Below the pieces are notes generated by a model. That model searched no databases and had not been told where the DNA came from. It saw nothing but the letters and a program-made list of their open reading frames with translations. A DNA stretch of 64,000 nt from JAENVT01 sp963773085 (GTDB lineage: Bacteria; Actinomycetota; Acidimicrobiia; Acidimicrobiales; Ilumatobacteraceae): positions 124,001 to 188,000 of the forward strand of contig CAVYZS010000018.1 of the NCBI GenBank assembly GCA_963773085.1, given 5' to 3'. The first letter of the stretch is position 1. Each line of letters begins with the position of its first letter. Positions 1 through 8,922 of this stretch are shown one piece after another. The translations under genes were made by a program, and so were the position numbers.

Positions 1-2
1 CT

Positions 3-62
3 ACCCATCCCGACCCACTTGACCATCGACGCCAGACCGTCCACGCCAAGGCCATCGACTAA
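3..62 (+). CDS. possible 3' end of an upstream gene (partial)
   Basis: An open frame enters from the left edge and ends at a TAA at 60-62, giving about 19 residues (ends HAKAID). Nothing identifies the family. It may simply be a chance open frame upstream of the MBL-fold gene. Confidence 0.25.
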   Translation, partial: THPDPLDHRRQTVHAKAID

Positions 63-103
63 GGTCTCGACCGGAAGAGGATCGGCTCTATCGATGGGAT
101 GCG

Positions 104-862
104 ATGACGGCAGAGTCTGAGCCGATCGGCGTCACCTGGATGGGCCACGCGACCGCTGACGTCTCGGTCGGAGGGATGCGGTTCCTGACCGATCCGGTGC
201 TCGGGATGCGGATTGCCCACCTCCGCCGCCGGTGCCCAGTACCGGTGCTGGCGCCCGGGTCGATTGATGCCGTGCTCATCTCGCACCTGCATCACGACCA
301 CCTGGATCTGGCAAGCCTGAGGCGCCTGGCCGCGGGGCTGGTGATCGTGCCGCGAGGCGCTGGGCGTCTGATCCGTCGAACTAAACGCAGTGAAGTCACA
401 GAGGTCGCACCCGGCGATGTCGTGACCATCGGAGAGGCTCGAATTCTCGTCGTGCACGCGGACCACAGTGGGCGGCGCACAATGTCGAGGGCGCATGGTC
501 CGGCGCTCGGCTTCGTGATCGAAAGCGGTGGCCGACGGGTCTATTTCCCGGGTGACACGGATCTGTTCGATGACATGCATTCCTTCGGGCCGCTCGACCT
601 TGCGCTGCTGCCCATCTGGGGCTGGGGTCCAAACCTGGGGCCTGGGCACCTCGACCCTCGGAGGGCCGCCGAGGCAGCCGCAGTGTTAGGGGCTGCGACG
701 GTGTTGCCGATTCATTGGGGAACGTTCTCACCGATCGGGTTGAACAGGGGCCGTCCCGACTGGCTCGATCGGCCGGGCGTGGAGTTCGCTGATGCGCTAC
801 CGGCGGCCGCCCCGGAATCGAAGCTCGTCCTGCTCCGACCCGGCGAGTCGGCTCTGTGCTAG
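104..862 (+). CDS. MBL-fold metal-dependent hydrolase (UlaG/RomA-like)
   Basis: A 252-residue metallo-beta-lactamase-fold hydrolase. The N-terminus has the typical WMGHAT start of the UlaG-like branch. The metal-binding HxHxDH motif is visible as SHLHHDHLDL at about residues 61-70. Later metal ligands are the His in VVHADHSG, the Asp in FPGDTDLF and the His in LPIHWGTF. The family includes lactonases and phosphodiesterases, so the substrate cannot be read from sequence. There is no signal peptide, so it is probably cytoplasmic. The stop overlaps the GTG start of the next gene by 7 bases, suggesting translational coupling to the membrane kinase/PAP2 pair. Confidence 0.85.
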   Translation: MTAESEPIGVTWMGHATADVSVGGMRFLTDPVLGMRIAHLRRRCPVPVLAPGSIDAVLISHLHHDHLDLASLRRLAAGLVIVPRGAGRLIRRTKRSEVTEVAPGDVVTIGEARILVVHADHSGRRTMSRAHGPALGFVIESGGRRVYFPGDTDLFDDMHSFGPLDLALLPIWGWGPNLGPGHLDPRRAAEAAAVLGAATVLPIHWGTFSPIGLNRGRPDWLDRPGVEFADALPAAAPESKLVLLRPGESALC

Positions 863-2296
863 ACAAAACGGACATGGGGTCGGGTGACGGTTCGGAGGCG
901 GATCGCCGAGATTCCGACCGCCGGGTGCGATCCCCTGCCGACGTCTTGCGCCTGGTGGTGGCGGCCCTGGTACTGCTGGCGGTGCTCCTGCTGGAGTGGC
1001 TGTTCGGCGACACGTTGGTGGCCTTCGCGTCCGAACTGCTGGGCGGCCTGGCAGCAGTTCCCGAGTGGATGCTCAACGCGCTGGTCGCCGGTTCGCGAAT
1101 TCTGGCGCTCGCGGTGCTGGCGTACCTGGTGGTTCGCGTCGCCCTGCGCTACCGGTGGCAGGCGGTGAGCACCATGCTGTGCGCCGTCGCCCTCGCCGCG
1201 GCCCTGGTAGCGCTCCTCCTCGATGTAGGCCGGGTCGACTCGGGCGACCAGGTCGTGCCTGACCTCGACGTCGGCCCGATCTCTGCAGGCTGGTTCCCTT
1301 CGGCGGTGGGCATCGCCGTGCTGGCGGCGCTGCTCACGGCGACTGCCCCGTGGTCGAGTCGCGGCTGGCGCCGGTTGGGCTGGGTGGCCGTGCTCGGCGT
1401 GACCCTCACTCGGTTCCTCGCCACCGCGATGTCGTTCGATTCGCTGCGTGCGGTGCTCATCGGCTGGTTCGCCGGAAGCGCAACACTCGTCGCCCTCGGC
1501 GCCCCTCAACGGCGTCCGACGGCCCGCACCATCGCCGCCGGGCTCGGGTGCTGTCGGCCTGCCGCTCGAGTCCATCGAGCCGGCCAGCGTCGACGCGCGC
1601 GGCTCCACTCCGTACTTCGCGGTCGGAAGCGATGGCGGCAAGCTGTTCGTGAAGGCGTTGGGTCAGGACGAGCGCAGTGCGGATCTGCTGTTCCGCCTCT
1701 ACCGATGGGTGCAACGGCACGACCTCGGCGACGAGCGGCCGTTCTCGTCGTTGCGTCGTGCCGTCGAGCACGAGGCGTTCGTTGCACTGGCTGCTCGCGA
1801 CCTTGGCATCCGCACGCCGCGGCTTCGCGCGATCGCCTCGGCCGAGCCGGGCGCGTTCGTCCTCGCCTACGACGGGGTCGATGGTCGGTCCCTCGACCGC
1901 GTGCCGCCCGACCAGATCACCGACGACGTGCTGGCGTCGATCTGGGATCAGCTCGGAGCGCTACGAACGCACCGCATCGCCCACCGCGATCTCCGGCTCG
2001 CCAACCTCTTCCTCGGCGCCGACGGAACGGTGTGGATCATCGACTTCGGATTCAGCGAGATGGCTGCGTCCGACCTTCTCCTGGCGAACGACGTGGCTGA
2101 GTTCATCGCCTCGTCGAGCATCGTGGTGGGCGCGGAGCGGGCGACGACGCCCGCGCTCGAGACCGTCGACCGGGCCACACTCGCCCGCGCCGCCGAGCGG
2201 CTGCGCCCCTGGGCACTCAGTGGGGCCACCCGCACCGCGCTGTCGGAACGCCCAGGCCTGCCCGACGAGCTTCGTCGCCGTGTTGGCCGCGGATGA
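856..2296 (+). CDS. membrane-anchored kinase-like protein, frameshifted as read
   Basis: The first frame (GTG at 856) encodes about 230 residues with roughly seven hydrophobic segments. The second frame encodes a protein-kinase/APH-like domain with a catalytic loop HRDLRLANLFL and a DFG motif (IIDFGFSE). The two halves join near 1546 if one G of a GGG run is removed, giving GLG-AVGLPLES. Actinobacteria carry related membrane proteins that combine PAP2, kinase-like and UPF0104 modules, and a PAP2 gene follows immediately, so a role in phospholipid or cell-envelope metabolism is inferred. The stop overlaps the ATG of the PAP2 gene (ATGA). Confidence 0.65.
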
Positions 2297-2892
2297 ACCT
2301 CGGCTGGTTGGGACTCACTGCTGCGGGCGCCGCCATCCTCGGTGGGTCGATCCTGGGTGCGCTGGGTCCGGTCATCCCTGCTCGCGAAGCGCGGGCCTTC
2401 CACTCGATCAACGGCCTGCCCGGCTGGTTGTACTGGCCGCTCTGGCCACCGATGCAGCTCGGCAACCTCGTGGTGGGAACAGTGGTCGGCCTGCTCGTGG
2501 CCTGGGCGGTGGGTGACCTCGCCATGGCAATCGGCGTGGTCGTGGCGATGGTGCTGAAACTCGTCGTCGAGCGTGTGGTCCGCAGGAAGATGGCCGAACA
2601 CTTGCAGATCCGACAGCGGCCCGGCACCAGCGAGGTCGACGCCGTCCTGCGTGGTGCCGACGTACCCTCCTCGGGGCCGAGTTTCCCTTCGGGCCACATC
2701 ATCCTCGTCGCGGCGATCGCGTGCGTCGTGATTCCGGCAATGCCAGCCCTCTGGTGGTGGGTGCCCGCAGTGCTCACGTTGCTGGTAATGCTCGGTCGGG
2801 TCTACGTCGGGGCACACAACCCGCTCGACGTCACGGCCGGACTGGGAGCAGGTCTCCTCGTCGGTGGTGTGCTTGCTCTGTTCGTCCGCTGA
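2293..2892 (+). CDS. PAP2-superfamily membrane phosphatase
   Basis: A 199-residue integral membrane phosphatase. All three PAP2 signature blocks are visible: KLVVERVVRRK...RQRP, the central PSFPSGH, and RVYVGAHNPLDV with the third catalytic His. Five to six hydrophobic helices flank them. The family dephosphorylates lipid phosphates such as phosphatidate, undecaprenyl pyrophosphate or phosphatidylglycerol phosphate. The ATG overlaps the stop of the kinase-like gene by four bases, so the two are probably co-translated parts of one membrane system. Confidence 0.88.
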   Translation: MNLGWLGLTAAGAAILGGSILGALGPVIPAREARAFHSINGLPGWLYWPLWPPMQLGNLVVGTVVGLLVAWAVGDLAMAIGVVVAMVLKLVVERVVRRKMAEHLQIRQRPGTSEVDAVLRGADVPSSGPSFPSGHIILVAAIACVVIPAMPALWWWVPAVLTLLVMLGRVYVGAHNPLDVTAGLGAGLLVGGVLALFVR

Positions 2893-2997
2893 CAGGTCAG
2901 GCGACGACGAATGGTGAACGAGAACTGACGCGGGTGTTACCGTCAGCGCCGAGCCGGCGGCCGCTGCAGGTTCATCCAACTGATCGAAGGAGTGGAA

Positions 2998-3390
2998 ATG
3001 TTTTCGTACGAGTATCCATTGATGGGTGCGTTCTGGACGATGCTGTGGTTCTTCGTCTGGATCCTGTGGTTCATGTTGTTGTTCAAGATCCTTGCCGACA
3101 TCTTCCGCAGCGACGACCTCGGGGGGTGGGGCAAGACAGGGTGGTTGATCCTGGTGATCTTGCTGCCGTTCCTCGGCGTGTTCGTCTACGTGATCGCCCG
3201 CGGGAAAGAGATGGGTCAGCGCGACATCGATCGGGCCAGGGCACAACAGGCCGACTTCGATTCGTACGTGCGCGAAGTGGCGCCGCCCTCGAGTTCCGCC
3301 GATGAGCTCGCCAAGCTGGCCGACCTCAAATCCCGCGGCGTCATCACCGACGCCGAGTTCCAACAGCAAAAGGCGAAACTCCTGTCCTGA
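2998..3390 (+). CDS. PLDc_N membrane domain plus SHOCT domain protein
   Basis: A 130-residue protein with two N-terminal transmembrane helices (WTMLWFFVWILWFMLLFKI and the LILVILLPFLGVFVYVIA segment) of the PLDc_N (phospholipase D nuclease N-terminal) type. A short linker leads to a C-terminal SHOCT domain (DELAKLADLKSRGVITDAEFQQQKAKLL). SHOCT domains are small oligomerisation modules. I prefer the ATG at 2998 because GAAGGAG lies five bases upstream; an in-frame GTG at 2992 is the alternative. The function is unknown, and such proteins are common small membrane proteins in Actinobacteria. Confidence 0.8.
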   Translation: MFSYEYPLMGAFWTMLWFFVWILWFMLLFKILADIFRSDDLGGWGKTGWLILVILLPFLGVFVYVIARGKEMGQRDIDRARAQQADFDSYVREVAPPSSSADELAKLADLKSRGVITDAEFQQQKAKLLS

Positions 3391-3401
3391 GCGAATTCCG
3401 C

Positions 3402-3430
3402 GCGCCGGCCGCCGTCAGCGCGGCCGGCGC
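3402..3430. terminator. bidirectional hairpin terminator candidate
   Basis: An 11-bp perfect GC-only inverted repeat (3402-3412 with 3420-3430, 7-base loop) sits exactly between two convergent genes and overlaps the stop codon of the SulP gene. No T-run follows, which is usual for actinobacterial hairpin terminators. Confidence 0.55.
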
Positions 3431-5094
3431 TCGGCGAGCGCGGCGTTGACCGCGTCATCGATGGTTGCGTGCAGATGGCTCTGACCGAGCCGGTCGACCA
3501 TTCCCGCATTCGCGAGCATCTCCTGCACGCTTTCCCTCAGGCGAGCGAAGTGGACCGATACCCCACGCTCGCCGGCGAGGCGAAGCAGGCGGTCGAGCTC
3601 CGCCACACCTTGAGAATCGACGAAGTTGACCGCTTCGAAATCGAGCACCACCTGTTCCACGGGAACCTCGGCCGCGAGCATGAGGTCTCGCAAGCGGTCC
3701 GCCAGCACAGCCGTGGTCACGAAATACAGCCCGCCTTCGAACCGCATGACGAACACGCCGGGGTACGTCTCGCCATCCGGGTGGTCGTCGAGTGAACGGA
3801 ACGTGGTGGTGCCGGGGCGGCGACCGAGCTCGGGAGTGGCCGGATTTGCGTTCACGTACACCAGCCACCCCAGCGACAGCACGATGCCGATGATGACGCC
3901 GGCCAGGACGCCGCCGGTGAGCACCCCGACGATCGCCGCTATGGCGATCCAGAAGTCGATCCGGTCTATCCGCCACAGGCGCCGCATCTCGGCGACGTCC
4001 ATCATCCCGAACACGACGGCGTCGATGATGATCGCCGCAAGGACAGGCTTGGGCAGATCGGAGAACAGCGGAGCGAAGATGAACAGGGTGAGCACCACCA
4101 TGACCCCGGTCACCACCGATGCCATCTGCGTACGGGCCCCCGATGAGTCGCTCAGGGAACTGGCCGAAAGGCTCGTCGAGACCGGTATCCCTTGGAAGAA
4201 GCCTGCCCCGAGGTTGGACATGCCCTCGGCGACCGATTCCTGATTGACGTCGATCCGGTAGTCGTGGCGGGAGGCGAAGAGTCGGGCATCACCCGCCGTC
4301 TGCGAGAAGCCGATGAGGAGCAGCGCCACCGCTGCCACTGCGATCGTCGCAAAGTTCTCGGTGAAGACGTCGACGCCGGGGAACTCCGGCGTGGGCATCC
4401 CCCGAGGTACTTCGCCGACCGTTGCCACACCACGGTCGGCCAGATCGAGCCATCTGGAGACCACCAGCCCGCCGATGACCAGTACCAATGCACCAGGTAC
4501 CTTCGGTGCCGCGAACCGCAGCACCACGATCGTCGCCAGCGCCAACCCGCCCACCAACAGCGTGGTGCGATGCAATTCGTCGACGGAAGACATCCAGTCG
4601 GCAAATTCTCGCCAGACGTTCTTCCCCGACGCGTCCGTTCCTGTCAGCTTCGGGAGCTCGCCGACGACCACGTCGATCGCTGCGCCGAACAAGAACCCGG
4701 TGATCACCGCCTTCGACAAGAACCGCGAGATCCAACCCATCTTGAAAACCGCGAGCAGCACGAACAACACACCCGCCGTCAGCGTCACCGCTGCCACGAG
4801 CTGCGGCGCCTCATCGGCGGGAACACCCGCCGTGATGACCGAGCTCGCCGCGACGGCCGCGAGCGCCGCACTCGGCCCGGTGGAGATCTGCCGCGACGTG
4901 CCGAACAGGGCGTAGATCAACGCCCCGGCGGCGGCCGCATACAACCCGTTCTCGATCGGAACAAGGGCGATTCCCGCGTAACCGAGCGCCTTGGGAACCA
5001 CCAGCGCTGACACGGTCACTCCAGCGACCAGGTCGTAGCGGAAATCGGATCTCCGGTAGCGGGGTAACCAGTCGACGACCGAGAGCACGCTCAT
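3415..5094 (-). CDS. SulP-family anion transporter with STAS domain
   Basis: About 559 residues. The N-terminus matches SulP/SLC26 proteins (DLVAGVTVSALVVPKALGYA, GLYAAAAGALIYALFGTSRQ, STGPSAA), followed by about a dozen hydrophobic segments and the SulP signature near NLGAGFFQGIPVSTSLS. The last ~110 residues form a STAS domain (VVLDFEAVNFVDSQGVAELDRLL). The family moves sulfate, bicarbonate, dicarboxylates or chloride; the substrate is not readable. I prefer the ATG at 5094 over the TTG at 5103. The gene is convergent with the PLDc_N/SHOCT gene and shares the hairpin at 3402-3430. Confidence 0.9.
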   Translation of the reverse strand: MSVLSVVDWLPRYRRSDFRYDLVAGVTVSALVVPKALGYAGIALVPIENGLYAAAAGALIYALFGTSRQISTGPSAALAAVAASSVITAGVPADEAPQLVAAVTLTAGVLFVLLAVFKMGWISRFLSKAVITGFLFGAAIDVVVGELPKLTGTDASGKNVWREFADWMSSVDELHRTTLLVGGLALATIVVLRFAAPKVPGALVLVIGGLVVSRWLDLADRGVATVGEVPRGMPTPEFPGVDVFTENFATIAVAAVALLLIGFSQTAGDARLFASRHDYRIDVNQESVAEGMSNLGAGFFQGIPVSTSLSASSLSDSSGARTQMASVVTGVMVVLTLFIFAPLFSDLPKPVLAAIIIDAVVFGMMDVAEMRRLWRIDRIDFWIAIAAIVGVLTGGVLAGVIIGIVLSLGWLVYVNANPATPELGRRPGTTTFRSLDDHPDGETYPGVFVMRFEGGLYFVTTAVLADRLRDLMLAAEVPVEQVVLDFEAVNFVDSQGVAELDRLLRLAGERGVSVHFARLRESVQEMLANAGMVDRLGQSHLHATIDDAVNAALAERRPR

Positions 5095-5293
5095 GCGTTC
5101 CAACCGTCCGATGGTCGTTTACAGATCACGGATCGTGAATCATAAGCTCATTACGAGATCAGGGATGTATGGAAACCGCAGGACGATGGCCGACCGACCG
5201 CGGTCTAGTGTCGGCAAGTGCACGAGATCGGATTTGGAGCGAGTCGCTGCTGTCCGCTCTGCTGAAGTGACGAGTTGAGAGGGGATTGCCCGC

Positions 5294-6142
5294 ATGACCA
5301 AGAAGTCCAAGAAGGCGAAGAAGGCCCACAAGACCGAGCATGTGGCATCGTCGGAGGCGCCGTTGGAGAAGATGAAGCGAAAGCCCTACGAGGCCGAGCT
5401 CCGCGTGCTGCAGGGCGAGCTGGTGGCAATGCAGGAGTGGGTCAAGGCAACGGGGGCCAAGATCTGCATCGTGTTCGAGGGACGCGACACGGCCGGCAAG
5501 GGCGGCACCATCAAGCGGATCACCGAACGTGTGAGCCCACGGGTCTTCCGCGTCGTCGCCCTGCCCGCGCCCACCGACCGCGAGAAGTCGCAGATGTACG
5601 TCCAGCGGTACATCTCGCACTTCCCCGCCGCCGGTGAGGTCGTGATCTTCGACCGCAGCTGGTACAACCGCGCCGGAGTCGAGCCGGTGATGGGTTTCTG
5701 CACGCCGGAGCAGACCAGCCAGTTCCTCGAGCAGGTCCCGGCGGTCGAGCGGGCGATGGTCGATTCGGGGATCCTGCTGATCAAGTACTGGCTGGAGGTC
5801 AGCCCCGACGAGCAGACCCGCGCGGCTGAAGAGCCGCATCGACGATCCGCGAAAGATCTGGAAGCTGTCCGACATGGACCTCAAGTCGTACAGCCGCTGG
5901 TACGACTACTCGCGGGCCCGCGACAACATGTTCGCCGCGACCGACACGGCGTGGGCGCCGTGGTTCGTCGCGCACACCGACGACAAGAAGCGCGGTCGGC
6001 TCAACATCATCTCGCACCTGCTGGCCCACGTCCCGTACGAGCCGCTGCGCCAAGCGAGACGTCACGCCTCCCCAAGCGGCAGAGCGCGGGCAGTTACACC
6101 ACGCCCGATCTCCCGCTGCGCCACATCCCCACGCCGTTCTGA
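5294..6142 (+). pseudogene. ppk2: polyphosphate kinase 2 (PPK2), two compensating frameshifts
   Basis: PPK2 transfers phosphate between polyphosphate and nucleoside diphosphates. The Walker A region (FEGRDTAGKGGTI) and Walker B/lid block (VIFDRSWYNRAGVEPVMGF) are intact in the first frame. Near 5820 the reading moves one frame on (the family continues as RLKSRIDDPRKIWKLSDMDL then YSRWYDYSRARDNMF and RGRLNIISHLL). Near 6055 it moves back for the typical C-terminus (LPKRQSAGSYTTPDLPLRHI). Both breaks are one-base events and all family landmarks survive, so an assembly error is more likely than decay. An AGAGGGG ribosome-binding site precedes the ATG. The ATPase gene starts 9 bases downstream. 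Confidence 0.8.
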
Positions 6143-6151
6143 GGACCCGAC

Positions 6152-8920
6152 ATGACCACAACCGCTGAGACACCGAACGCCGCTTCCACCAACTGGTACT
6201 CGCTGACCGCTGACGACGCTGCCCAGAAACTCGGGGTCGATCCCGCCGTCGGGCTCAGCTCCGCCGAGGCGAAGCGACGCCTTCAGCAGTACGGCCCGAA
6301 CAAGATGGCGGCAGCCAAGAAGGAATCCGAGCTCCACGCCTTCTTGCGCCAGTACCAGGACTTCATGCAGATCATGCTGTTCACCGCAGCGATCGTGAAC
6401 CTGATCGTCACCAGGGAGTGGGGAACCACGATCGTGCTCCTCGTGCTCACGGTGTTCAACGCCGTGCTCAGCCTCCGCGGCGAGGCGAAGGCGGCGGCCA
6501 GCGTCGGCGCGCTGGAGAAGATGCTCAAGAACATCGCCCGTGTCCGTCGCGACGGCGAGGCAATCGAGATCGACTCCGAAGGGCTCGTGCCCGGCGACAT
6601 CGTGCTGATGGAGGCAGGCAACCGGGTCCCGGCCGACGGCCGGCTCTTGCTCGCCGCGACGCTCGAGATCGAAGAGGCGGCACTCACCGGCGAGAGCACT
6701 CCGGTGCTCAAGGAGACCGAGGCGATCGCCGGCACCGACGTCGGCCTCGGCGACCGCCACTGCCTGGCGTTCATGAACACCTCGGTCACGCGTGGGCGCG
6801 GCGAGATGATCGTCACGACCACCGGCATGGGCACCGAGATCGGTCACATCGCCGAGTTGCTGAACAAGACCGAGGCCGACAAGACGCCGCTCCAGAAGCA
6901 GCTCGACAAGCTGACCATCGTCATCGCCTGCGTCGCCGGCGCGGCGTTCGTGGTGATGATCATCACCGGCAAGAGCAACGACGAATCGTTCGACGACGAT
7001 CTTCACCGCCGGGATCGCGCTGGCCATCGCGGCCATCCCGTGCGGCCTGCCGGCCGTGTCACCACGATGTACTCGGCGGGCACCCGGGCCTTGGCCGAGC
7101 ATCAACGCGATCGTCAAGCGGCTGCCCTCGGTCGAGACGCTCGGATCGGTGTCGGCGGTCTGCTCGGACAAGACGGGCACGCTGACGCTCAACAAGATGA
7201 CGGCGCGCGAGTTCACCGTCCCCGGGCAGCGGCCGCTACAAGGTCACCGGTGAGGGGTACAGCACCACGGGGCAGCTGCAGAGCGACAGTGGCTCACCGG
7301 TCGACCTCGAGCGTGCTGATGCCGATGGCGCTGTGCGCCGACGCCCGACTCGACGAGGACGGCGAGTTGATCGGCGACCCCACCGAGGGCGCGTTGATCG
7401 TGCTCGCCGCCAAGGGCGGGCTCGACCTCGACGCGGTGCGCGCTCGCTATCCACGCGTCGCCGAGGTGCCCTTCGACTCGGACTACAAGTTCATGGCCAC
7501 GTTCCACGAGGTGACCGACGAGAAGGGGCGAGCCGTCGTGCGGTGCTTCGTCAAGGGCGCCCCCGACGTGCTGATCGACCGCGGCGGCTCGTTCTGGCTT
7601 CCCGACGGCGATCTCGCGCCGTGACCGACGAGAACCGCCATCTGGCCATCGACGAGAACGATCGGATGGCCGAGAAGGGCGAGCGGGTCATGGTGGTGGC
7701 GCGGCGTGACTTCGATCCGGCCACGTTCGATCCGAACGGCAACCTGATCGAGCTCGTCCAGGACCTCACGCTCCTGGCCATGGTCGGCATCGTCGATCCG
7801 CCACGCGCCGAGGCCAAGGCGGCCATCGCCAAGTGCCACAGCGCCGGCATCCAGGTGCGGATGATCACCGGCGACCACGCGGTCACCGCTGCCGCGATCG
7901 GCGCCGAGCTGGGCATCACCGGCGAAGCGCTCACCGGCGCCGAGTTCGCCGCGCTGAGCGACGACGAGCTCGCCGCCCGCCTGCCCGCCATCGGCGTCGT
8001 CGCTCGCGTCACGCCGCAGGACAAGATCCGACTCGTCCAGTCGCTGCAGCAGGCCGGCAACATCGTGTCGATGACGGGCGACGGCGTCAACGACGCGCCG
8101 GCGCTGAAGAAGGCCGACATCGGCGTGGCGATGGGGATCACCGGCACCGAGGTCTCCAAGGAGGCCGCGGTCATGATCCTCACCGACGACAACTTCGCCA
8201 CGATCGTGCAAGGCGGTCCAGTTCGGCCGCGAGCTCTACACCAACCTGTCGAAGTACATCCGCTTCCAGATGACGGCGCTGGTCGCCTTCATCGCCAGCT
8301 TCCTCGGCGCGGCGATCTTCACGATCGCCGGCGGTGTTCCGTTCTCGACGCTGACGGTGCTGTACATCAACTTCCTGATCCAGGTGCCGATCGCCGTCGC
8401 CCTCGGATTCGACAAGCCGCTGGCGGGCGTCATGGATCATCCGCCGCGGCCGATGACGGCCCCCGTGCTCGACCGCGCCCAGTGGCTGCGGATCATCTTC
8501 CTCGGCCTTCTCATTGCCGTGGCCACGTTGGTCATCCTCGACCACTTCGAATCACGCATCGGTCCCGCCGCCACCGCCACGATGGCGCTGACCGTCTTCG
8601 GGTTGTGCGAGGTCGCCATGGGTATCAGCGCGCGAAGCGAGACCGGCACCGTGTTCGATCGAGACGTGATGAGCGGCAAACAGCAGTTGCGGCTGTACGG
8701 GTTGTCGTTGCTGATGATCGTGCTCGCATCCGAGTTGGGCGTGTTCCAACGCATGCTCGACACGACGTCGCTCACCGGCGATCAGTGGCTGTTGTGCATC
8801 GGTCTCGCGTTGGCACTCCTGCTGATCGACGAGCTGATCAAGGTCGTCCTGCGGGCACGCGCAGGGCGGTCCGCAGATGTCACGGTCGCGAGCGGTCGGG
8901 TAGCCGTAGCCACGAGTTGA
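6152..8920 (+). pseudogene. P-type cation-transporting ATPase (P2 type), multiple frameshifts
   Basis: All landmarks of a calcium/cation P-type ATPase are present but spread over all three frames. The N-terminal cation-ATPase domain and the actuator motif TGES (EEAALTGESTPVL) lie in the first frame. Phosphorylation motif DKTGTLTLNKM is at about 7168-7200 in another frame. The nucleotide-binding part KGAPDVL, hinge motif MTGDGVNDAPALKKADIG (about 8071-8124) and the C-terminal membrane domain (from about 8270) follow. Frame changes occur near 6998, 7055, 7095, 7225, 7315, 7618 and 8215. The domain order and total length (about 920 codons) are normal. The density of breaks is the highest in the window: either an error-dense stretch of assembly or a genuine pseudogene. 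Confidence 0.8.
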
Positions 8921-8922
8921 GC

